A stretch of 64,000 bases of DNA from Desmodus rotundus (Eukaryota; Chordata; Mammalia; Chiroptera; Phyllostomidae): NCBI RefSeq assembly GCF_022682495.2, contig NC_071396.1, forward strand, positions 58,669,159 to 58,733,158. Direction: 5' to 3'. Below, one piece after another: positions 56,030 to 64,000 of the stretch (its first letter is position 1; each line of letters opens with the position of its first letter). Under the pieces are notes generated by a model. The model was not told where the DNA came from. It did no database searches and was given only the letters and a program-made list of their open reading frames with translations. The position numbers were made by a program, and so were the translations under genes.

Positions 56030-57060
56030 GCCATTATAATTTTGTCCATCAAATTGACCAAGATTTCTAAATGGTAAAATTCAGTGGTAGGAAGTGTTAA
56101 AAATTACTGGCACTCACTATACTTCAGGTGGATATGCACACTGAAAACACCTTTTTGGAGGGTGGCTTGGGAATATTTAACAAAAGCCTGTGGAAAGATT
56201 CATATCCTTTGTGTCAGACATGTGCTGTCCCCTATAGATCCAGTCTCCACCCTTTTCTAACCTGCCTGCACCCAGGCAGACTGACCCAGTGGATTACATA
56301 AACAAACCATGTCTTCCTTCCTGACCTGACTCCTGGGCAGAAGAGGGGAAGGGAAAATTATGGGGGTCCCGGCAGGAGATGGGAGGAGGGAAGTTGAGTA
56401 CTTATTCTCCTGGTTCCTTCCCTGTAGGGCCACCTACTCTCCAGCACTGTCTGTCCTTGCAAGTTTCTTTCATCCTTCCCTGCCTTTTTCCCTATGAGTG
56501 TAAGGGGCTGATAGCTCTGTTGCCACTGGCCCTGCATTCTTCTGTGGTCACCCACTCCCTGCCTATACCTTTGTAAAGTCACTGCTCTATAAATAAACCC
56601 TCCTTGGACTATCTTGGCTTGATTATGTCTTAAATTTCTGGTCGGGATGCTGACTGACATATCTTTAGACCCAGAGATTTTAGTTTAGAAATCAGAAAAG
56701 TATAAAAACACATGAGGATATTTATAGCACATTAAAACTGAAAACCTAAATACCCAACAACAGGGAAATAGTTTCATACATACGATGAGGCACATGATGA
56801 AGTACAGTGTAGTCATTAAAAATCAGGTTATAAAAGAATATTAATGATGCACAAATAAATTTATAAGTGATAATATTATGTCCCTTATGATTCTAATTTT
56901 GCATATAAAGTGATTAGAAAAATGTATTCCAAACTATTAGTAGTAATTATCTTTTAGTTGTAAGATCACAGCAGGATTTTATTACCAGTACATTGGTACT
57001 GTTTTTTGTTTTTCACATTTTCTATAATTTTCATATATTATTTTTGAATTAGAGAACATA
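56030..57060 (+). mobile_element. Old L1M ORF2 end and 3' UTR, split by an LTR
   Basis: CACCTTTTTGGAGGGTGGCT and AAATACCCAACAACAGGGAA, then TCATTAAAAATCAGG. The two parts at 56030-56211 and 56660-57060 are contiguous in L1 terms. Confidence 0.6.
56212..56659 (+). mobile_element. Solo LTR in plus orientation
   Basis: Begins TGTCAGACATGTGCTG and ends GATGCTGACTGACA, the TG..CA form of an LTR. AATAAA occurs at 56592-56597, near the 3' end as in R regions. It interrupts an L1M 3' end and is flanked by TATC[C]TTT-like copies. Family unknown. Confidence 0.5.
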
Positions 57061-57075
57061 AATCCAAAATATTAC

Positions 57076-57271
57076 CTTTTTTCCCTTTCTTTTCTTTCTT
57101 TCTTTCTTCTTTTTTAAAGAGGGAGAGAAACAGCAATGTGTGGTTGACTCTTGCACACTCCCAAATGGGGATCTGGCCTGCAACCCAGGAATGTGCCCTG
57201 ACTGGGAATCGAACTGGCGACCTTTTGGTTCGCAGACCAGCACTCGATCCACTGAGCCACACCAGCCAGGG
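57076..57271 (-). mobile_element. Ves SINE 9, young copy on minus strand
   Basis: On the minus strand CCCTGGCTGGTGTGGCTCAG is followed by GGTTCGATTCCCAGTCAGGG. The tail (left) is a TTTC-rich run at 57080-57115. The perfect 12-bp duplication CCAAAATATTAC lies at 57064-57075 and 57272-57283. A and B boxes are intact. Confidence 0.93.
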
Positions 57272-57689
57272 CCAAAATATTACATACTTTAAAAAGAAAA
57301 ATTAGAGCTAAAATCTCTGACACCCCGCCCCCATGTGCAGGCACACATGTACACACACAATTTGACAGTCTGACATTTAAAAATGAACTCCTGCTGGCCA
57401 AGGGCATGTGCACAGCTGCTGTTGCTAGAAGCATGGAAGCTCTGTTGCATCTGTCATCAGCCATGGTACATGCATTCTTGCTGAGCTCAGGCCCCACATG
57501 TCCATCAGCTATGTTCTATAAGTCCAGAAACCAGCTCTGTTCAATGCAGGGCAATTAGAATGCCTTGATGGGGCCAGAAAGATTTAAGGGGCACATGGTA
57601 TGTGTGGACCTCTGGGAACCTTCAACTGAGACAATACAGCACATTACAGAAAAACAAACAAACAAACAAACCCCATACCTTGGAAAGAC

Positions 57690-57815
57690 CTCAGCTTGAA
57701 TCATGAATGAACATCTGAACAGTTGTATGACCTTAAGTATGCTTTTAACCTTTCTAAGCTTCAGTTTTCTCATGTGTAAAATTGGTATAATATTATGAGC
57801 ACAGAATATAGCTTA
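57690..57815 (+). repeat. MIR SINE fragment
   Basis: GTTGTATGACCTTAAGTATG, CTAAGCTTCAGTTTTCTCAT and GTGTAAAATTGGTATAATAT follow the MIR core. Confidence 0.8.
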
Positions 57816-58022
57816 CTAAACAGCAGTGAATATTAACGAGAAGAGGACCTCCTGGGCCAATAAGACATTCATAATCCCAGAGACTTGGCTTTGATATACA
57901 GAAAAACTGGTGGGGAGAGAGAAGAGATGTGATTTCAGCAAGGAAATGGTCCTTTGGCACTTTGCCAACATGGCCTCTGACCCAGCTGTACTGAGCACAT
58001 ATTCTTAGGTAAGAAGAGCTAC

Positions 58023-58301
58023 CTGCAGTGGGTCCCAGGTCCAAACTAGAGTCATTCAACTCCTCCTCCTCTTCCCAGAAGTACTGTGGTGGCTGAAGAA
58101 TGCGGGACTCTTCACTCTCTTCGCTGGGGAAACCTGACCCAGGGGCTCCCAGGCCAGGTCCCAGTCCCAAGGCCTCACGGGGCTCCTCTGAGTCGAATGA
58201 CTCCAGGCCAGTGGGCAACAGGAGATCCAGCAAGGAGGTGGAAGTGAGGCCCTCTGGGCCAGGGTCATCAGATCCAGCTGCATATGATCCCAGGGACACT
58301 C
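58023..58301 (-). CDS. PODXL2: PODXL2 exon 2 (mature N-terminus)
   Basis: Acceptor TTTGTGCAG is followed by (G)VSLGSYAAGSDDPGPEGLTS, LLDLLLPTGLESFDSEEP, then ILQPPQYFWEEEEELNDSS, ending DLGPTA before GTAGCT. The 279 bp keep phase 1 at both ends, as in human. QYFWEEEEEL contains the acidic tyrosine context linked to sulfation and L-selectin binding. The signal peptide is on exon 1, outside the window. Confidence 0.97.
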
Positions 58302-58645
58302 CTGCACAAATACAAAAGCCAGACCTATTAGAGGACAGAGAGGACAGGCTGCTGTGGGTTAAGATCTGTCTCAACAACAAAAAAACCTGAAGTGGGGGTG
58401 GGGCTTTGGGGATCAGTCCTGACAGCCAGGGGCTACAAGGGGATTCTGAGATGGCATTCACATTTCAAAAGAGCCAAAATGCTTAGCCAGGACAAAGCAG
58501 AGACAGAGGGAGACAGAGGCAGAAGACAATGAGGGACTGATGAACTCAGGGCATTCATTCAGATGTAGACTGTGTCCCTGTTCTTTGCCATAGCTGTACT
58601 AGGTGCTGGGGGCACAAGTAGCAAAAAGCAGGCTCCCTGCTTTTA
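58302..58645 (-). other. PODXL2 intron 1, start of visible part
   Basis: No recognised element between exon 2 and the L1 target site. Confidence 0.5.
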
Positions 58646-58662
58646 AGAAATTTGTATGGACA

Positions 58663-59766
58663 GGTTTATTCCTAAGTACTTTTTGTTGTTGTTGCTATAT
58701 CAAATGGGATTTTTTCCTGATTTCTGTTTTTGATATTTCATTGTTGGTATTCAAAAATGCCTTTGATTTCTGACTATTGACTCTGTATCTCACTGTTCTG
58801 CCAAATACACTTATTAGGTACAATAGTTTTTTGGTGGAATCTATAGGATTTTCTGTGTACACTATCATGTCATCTGCAAACAATGACAGTTTTGCTTCCT
58901 CCTTTCCAATTTGGATGCCTTTTATTTCTTTTTCTTGTCTGATTGCTATGGCTAGGACTTCCAATATTATGTTGAATAAGAGTGGTAAAAGCAAAACCAC
59001 AATGAGAAAACCACTTCACAGCAGTGAGAAGGGCCATACAAACAAATCAACAAACAACAAGTGTTGGAGAGGATGTGGAGAAAAGGGAGCCCTAGTGCAC
59101 TGTTGGTGGGAATATAGACTGGTGCAGCCACTGTGGAAAACAGTGTGGAATTCTCTCAGGAAACTAAAAATGGAACTGCTTTTTGACCTGGCAATTCCAC
59201 TGCTAAGATTATATCCTAAGAACACCAAAACGCCAATCCAAAAGAACCTATGCACCCAAATGTTCTTAGCAGCACAATTTACAATAGCCAAGTGCTGGAA
59301 GCAACCTAAGTGCCCATCCATAAATGAATGGATCAAACAACTATGGTACATTTACACAATGGAATACTACGCAGCAGAAAGAAAGAAGGAGCCCCTACCC
59401 TTTGTGACAGCATGGACGGAACTGGGGAGCATTATGCTAAGTGAAATACGCCAGATGGTGAAAGACAAATACCATATGATCTCACCTTTAACTGGGGCTT
59501 ATTCAACAAAGCAAACAAGCAAGCAAAATATAACCAGAGACATTGAAATTAAGAACAATCTGACAGTAACCAGAAGGGAGATGGGAGGGGATAATGTGGG
59601 CAAAGAGGGAAGGGTTTTCAGGAACAACTATAAAGGACACATGGACAAATCAAGAAGGGGTGAAATCAGGGGAGGGAGGTGGGGATGGCTGGAATGGGGG
59701 GGAATTGGTGGGGAGTAAACGCAGAAAACTATACTCAAACAACAATAAAATAATTTTTAAAAAAAC
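58663..59766 (+). mobile_element. L1 insertion with 5' inversion
   Basis: The perfect 17-bp duplication AGAAATTTGTATGGACA flanks it (58646-58662 and 59767-59783). The left part (58663 to about 58990) carries the RT segment on the minus strand ([16 protein letters not shown]). The right part is the ORF2 C-terminus and 3' UTR on the plus strand ([18 protein letters not shown]). This is the classic twin-priming structure, with the sequence between the parts deleted. Confidence 0.93.
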
Positions 59767-59783
59767 AGAAATTTGTATGGACA

Positions 59784-60371
59784 TTGCTGCTATCCTAGCC
59801 TGAAAAATGTCCAAAACTGCATTAAGAACATGATTTGTATTTCAGCAACATGGGATTCCTGAACACAGTCTTTAAAAAACCATATGAGGTCATAGGTCAA
59901 ATTCATCCGATGTTGGTAATGACGTGTTCATTTAGAGTCTTGACTGCGTCTCTCCTATTTTACAAAACAAACAAATAATCAGATAAAAAACAATAAATTA
60001 AAGGGCATCTTTGTTATAAAATAAACAAACAAAAAATTAAAGGGATATCTTTTTCCTCTCTCTCATTCACTAAGAATAGGAATACAGCCATATTTGCCAA
60101 TTCCACAACTTAATTACTAAATTAATTACACAAATATTACTACCTTGCACAAAGCTGCTTAAAGCTTCTGGGTCTTTCAGCCTTCTCATCCAAAAAAATG
60201 AGGAACATGGATGAAATGACCTCCAAATTTTATTTTCCACAACCAACATTCAATGAGTGATTCAGGAAAGAGGGAATTTTAGGAGTCATTGCCTGCTCTG
60301 CCCCCGTTGTGCAATATGATATAACTTGACAGTAATTCATGGAAATTTTTAGTGATATTTAAAACAAAAAT
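59784..60371 (-). other. PODXL2 intron 1, no gene
   Basis: A+T-rich, with no recognised element. Confidence 0.5.
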
Positions 60372-60387
60372 AAGAGCTAACATTATT

Positions 60388-60730
60388 TTTATTTTTTTTA
60401 ACATTTTTATTGTTGTTCAAGTACAGTTTTCTGCCTTTTTCCCCCACCCCTCCCCACCATCCCAGCCCTCCCCACCTCCCTTCCCTGTTTCCCCTCCCCC
60501 CCACCCCGTTATTGTCCATGTGTCCTCCACAATTGTTCCTGTAAACCCTTCACCCTTTTCCCCTATAATCCCCTCCCCTCCCCGCTCTGGTCACTGTCAG
60601 CCTGTTTTCAATTTCAGTGTCTTTGGTTATATTTTGCTTGCTTGTTCGTTTTCCTGATTAGGTTCCTGTTAAAGGTGAGATCATATGGTATGTGTCTTTC
60701 ACCGCCTGGCTTATTTCACTTAGCATAATG
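60388..60730 (-). mobile_element. L1 3' end, 5'-truncated
   Basis: Poly(T) start, TTGTTCAAGTACAGTTTTCT, a C-rich strip (complement of the 3' UTR G-rich tract) and GTGAGATCATATGGTATGTG. The 16-bp duplication AAGAGCTAACATTATT (60372-60387 and 60731-60746) is perfect, so it is a young insertion. Confidence 0.93.
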
Positions 60731-60746
60731 AAGAGCTAACATTATT

Positions 60747-61801
60747 GATGCTGTGTGCTAAACGCTTTACAAGCATTATCTGAATTTTAATCTTTACAAC
60801 TACCTTATGAAATAGTAAGCCATAAGCTTGGCATGTACCAGCAGGGTGACTGGCCACTGAAGAAAAATGGGCATTCCAGATTCAGAAATGAGTTTTGTTT
60901 TATCAGAACTAGAGTGAACATCCCAAATACGATGGAATCTGTGCATGCTGTGCGCAGTCAGACTACACAGGTCTACAATAACATCTAGTTGTAAGGACAG
61001 CATCTCAGGATAGAGTGAAAGGGGCTTAACGAAGTAAAAATCATGCAGATGCGGATAAACAGGTCTGGAAAACACACACAGAAGAAAGTTCTTGTAGAGA
61101 GAACTTGTTGCCAAGAAAGCAGGTTTGTATTCTGGCTTCCCTAGCTGAGTAGCTACCTCACTGCCAGCAGCCGTAGTTTCCTCGTCAGTAAAGCAAAGAC
61201 ATTAATTCCTCCAGCCCTCACAGAGGCAAGGGCATCAGATGAGGTAAGCTCCATGTAGTGTGTGTAAACTGTGCTATAAGGAGCATAATGTATTGAACAA
61301 ATGTGTTATTACTCTATATAAAGGACAGAGAATTGAGATATTCTTAGCCAGGAAAAGAGAACATTTAAGAGAGACAATGGTAAGCATCTTCAAGTATATT
61401 TTTAAAATGTTGATGTAAATAATAAAGATCAGTTATTCTATGTGTCTTTGGAGAAAAAAACTAAGACTAATGGGTGGAAACATGGGACAACATCAGAGGG
61501 CCCAAAAGCCTCTAAGTAGAAGCCGGTCACCTCTACCCACCTGCCTAACTCTTCCTCCTGCTTCTGAGAAGTATTCTCTGGCCACTCCTAATCTAGGGTA
61601 GGTACCACTCCTGTTACCATAGCCTTCTGAACAAATTACTTTTCTCCCTGAATTGTAACAGACCATCTTACAGGCTTCCTTGTACTGAATAGTGAGCCTG
61701 CAATCAGCATGTCCCATGTCAGATTTAACCTTGTCATTCCAGTGCCTCAACAGTCTCTGAAATGTAATAGAGGCTCAATACATGTTGAATAAATGAAGGA
61801 A

Positions 61802-61832
<31 letters not shown>

Positions 61833-64000
61833 CCCTCTTGTTTAAAAAAAAGAGAAAACTGAGACCTCATGAGATTATGGTCAAATAGCTAATAGTGAAT
61901 AAATAATAGTTAATAGAAAAGCTGTAATTAGCTGTTTCTCCCCATAAAAAAAGGTCTTGCAAATGTTTCATGAAGAAAGACTGGAAGGCTATTATTTGCT
62001 AAGCTGGGTACCCTTCTTCCAAAGTATAGGTAAAGAAAGAGAATACCCAAGATGGCATAAATACTTCATAGGATTTCAGGAGCAAGGAAAGAGGTCAAGC
62101 TAAAGACTGAAGGACATCCATCCCCTTCTAGCACTCTGCTCAGGGTCCTCATGGCAAATACAAAACATACGGTGGCTCAGTGCAGGAATCTCTCCTCTTG
62201 CAAAAGACCTGAAGTCACTAAGGTGGTTCCTTATATTTTCACCAAGAATCATTTCTATCTAAGTCTGAAAATATGTCATCTATAAACTGTACTCATTTAA
62301 TAGTTATTTTCTCATTTTTAAAAAGTTAATCAGAATCATAGAATATGCCAATCAGAAAAATGCCAATTAGAATCAAACTTTGATTTTAGGTAGGCTGCAG
62401 TGTCTTATTGGAGGTAGAAATTTGCACTAGAATTTCAGTTTACACAGAAGAATATGGTCACCTCTGAGCTCCTTCTGTATCACGTATTATGCCAGGCCCT
62501 CTCAGGATACAAACATGAACATGAGACAGCCTCTGTCCTAGGGAAAATGACCACTGTTTGGTCATTTCTAAGTTTTATATAAAATATCAGTTGACATAAC
62601 AGCCCTACTCTGCAGAGGTGATGTCCCTAGGGTAGGAGAACCAAATACGAGAAACTAATCTGGAAAAACTCATGCAGTCCAGGAAGAAAAAAAGTCAATG
62701 AATGGAAAATACTTGTAATAATTAAATAACAAAAATGTTACAGGCTCCAAGAGCATGTGAGCAGCCAATTTTTGAGAGGGTCGTGAAGTGAAGATTTTTA
62801 TCTACATATATCAGTCACCAGCAGGTATGTTGGGAAAGACATTACTTCAACTTTTTTAGATAAGGGCAAACTGATTTTTTTAATTCTTGGGATCTTACCC
62901 TCTACAAAACCACTGGAGGATCAAACATATATTGCTCTTCAAAACCTAAGAACTGTCTCTCTCAGAGCTGAACACTTGTGTGGTGGCAGAGAAGTCACTA
63001 TCATCTAGGACTTGGTCAGCCTCTCCTGGACAGTTTGGATCTTGAAAAAACTGTGTCTGCCCTCTTGAAAAAGTCTGACCAGCAGTCCTATTGATTTCCC
63101 ACCTCTGGGAATGAAATACCTTTTTTAAAAAAGAAATTATTTATTTATTTATTTATTTTTATTCAGTTACAACCTTTTTAGTCAGTGAAGCTCTGTGTAC
63201 AGAGAGGACTGTGGTCTGATGATTTCACTTGGTTTATTCCCTACGACTTCCACGACTTAGGTGATTCCTCCATTGTCTGAACCTTTCTCCTCTACCTGTC
63301 AAGCAGAGAAGCCATGATCTCTCTCTACCTTTTCTCCCTCCCCCTCCTCGTCTTCCTTTCTAAGAGACTGACAGGAATTAACACAGACTTTTATAACCTT
63401 GCTGTAAAGCTGTGCGTAAAAAAAGGAATCTGGTTTTTTGTGTTTGTTTGTTCTTTCTCCAGTAAGTAGTTCCATATTCTGGAAGTTATTTTTCTCTATA
63501 ATTATTTTTTCTTTTTATATACCTTGGTATTTTCAATAGCCTTGACAATGGGTAATTATTTAGGTCATTATGAGAGGTTACTTACTTTCAAACTTGTCCA
63601 CCAAAATAGTAGCTGAGACCTAACCATTCTATGTATAATTACTTTTGCACTTAACTAATCTACCTTGAGACCCCACCTGATTTAAAATTTCAGATTTACA
63701 TTCTTTGTAATTGATTTTTTCCCTCTAATATCTATAATTTTCTATTTCTTCACACTGCCAACAGAGGGAGGGAGAGAAAAAGAAGGGACATAAAAGGATT
63801 TGGGGATCAGCCTCAAATAATTGAAAATCTGACCCAAACACACTCAGAAAAAGAGGCAAATGAAGCAGGCTTATATCTTGAGTGGTGTGAAAACAAGGCC
63901 TTAGCAATCCCATGTTTTATCTCCCCTGCAATTTGCTCCTGATCCAAATATCCTTTTATGATTTCTAACATCAGCTCCATTCCTACCTTCCCCCTAATCA
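60747..64000 (-). other. PODXL2 intron 1, right end of window
   Basis: No coding exon found. The PODXL2 signal-peptide exon is not in this stretch as far as I can see. A faint MIR-like segment lies near 61120-61250, an (AATA)n run at 61795-61833 and an ATTT-rich run at 63135-63160. Confidence 0.5.
61795..61833 (+). repeat. (AATA)n microsatellite
   Basis: About nine AATA units, following a short GAATAAATGAAGG sequence that may be the tail of an old SINE. Confidence 0.92.

Larger units (their letters stand above)
13701..58301 (-). other. PODXL2: PODXL2 (endoglycan) gene span, exons 2-8 within window
   Basis: Seven exons splice in phase (279, 761, 75, 157, 62, 180, 213 bp) to about 575 residues of podocalyxin-like protein 2, a CD34-family type I membrane sialomucin. 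In human, endoglycan can bind L-selectin through sulfated tyrosines near the N-terminus plus glycans. In order, the product has an N-terminal acidic region with QYFWEEEEEL, a Glu-rich then Ser/Thr/Pro-rich mucin region, a Cys-containing stalk, one transmembrane helix and a cytoplasmic tail ending DTHL, a PDZ-binding motif. All splice borders are GT/AG and no stop interrupts the frame. The signal-peptide exon is beyond 64000. Two large introns (16.9 and 21.3 kb) hold most of the mobile elements. The gene looks functional. Confidence 0.95.

Noticed and set aside
57190..57271. tRNA-like gene on the minus strand (A and B boxes)
   Set aside because: It is the head of a Ves SINE with an A-rich tail and target duplication. 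The same holds for the other eight Ves heads.
57793..58301. Long minus ORF extending past PODXL2 exon 2
   Set aside because: Codons after GTAGCT are intronic. Splicing to 36701 restores the known protein exactly.

Overview
The window is mammalian nuclear DNA, most likely from a yangochiropteran (micro)bat. The main evidence is nine copies of the tRNA-derived Ves SINE (heads reading like GCCCTGGCTGGTGTGGCTCAG), a bat-lineage repeat. MIR, old L1M, MaLR and mariner copies fit a placental mammal. There are no bacterial-style genes.

Only two host protein-coding loci are present, both on the minus strand and in the order known from human 3q21.3. (1) PODXL2 (endoglycan) occupies 13.7-58.3 kb and continues beyond the right edge. 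Seven coding exons (58301-58023, 36701-35941, 35160-35086, 18157-18001, 17372-17311, 15005-14826, 14130-13918) join in phase with GT/AG borders and look intact. They run from the mature N-terminus through the acidic mucin region, stalk, transmembrane helix and C-terminal DTHL motif. Exon 1 with the signal peptide lies outside. (2) ABTB1, expected directly downstream of PODXL2, is present at 13.49-6.99 kb with recognisable remains of all 12 exons in order. It is broken by a lost start codon, several in-frame stops, many frameshifts and lost splice sites. It reads as a unitary pseudogene, which is the most notable observation in the window.

Layout by region. 1-4.8 kb: a decayed class I endogenous retrovirus (minus strand, 5' LTR on the right), split by a HAL1-like element. 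4.8-6.7 kb: another HAL1-like element. 7-13.5 kb: ABTB1 pseudogene. 13.7-18.2 kb: the last four PODXL2 exons. 18.2-35 kb: a PODXL2 intron filled with a nearly intact young L1 (21.66-27.12 kb), a HAL1-like element, an internally deleted mariner, old L1 pieces and Ves SINEs. 35-36.7 kb: two PODXL2 exons. 36.7-58 kb: a large intron with a Ves SINE split by a HAL1-like element, two solo LTRs, a nested pair of HAL1-like elements (43.4-47.4 kb), an unusual long inverted repeat, a U6 retrocopy, L1 tails and Ves SINEs. 58.0-58.3 kb: PODXL2 exon 2. 58.3-64 kb: intron 1 with a 5'-inverted L1 and an L1 tail.

The mobile-element story is coherent. A LINE-1 derivative that keeps ORF1 but lacks ORF2 (half-L1 type) has inserted six times in 64 kb, with target-site duplications. 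Its 3' end resembles that of the autonomous L1 also present, which is the plausible source of reverse transcriptase. Nested insertions give relative ages: L1M and ERV first, then HAL1-like copies, then a second HAL1-like copy inside the first. Coordinates of old repeats are approximate because no alignment could be run.
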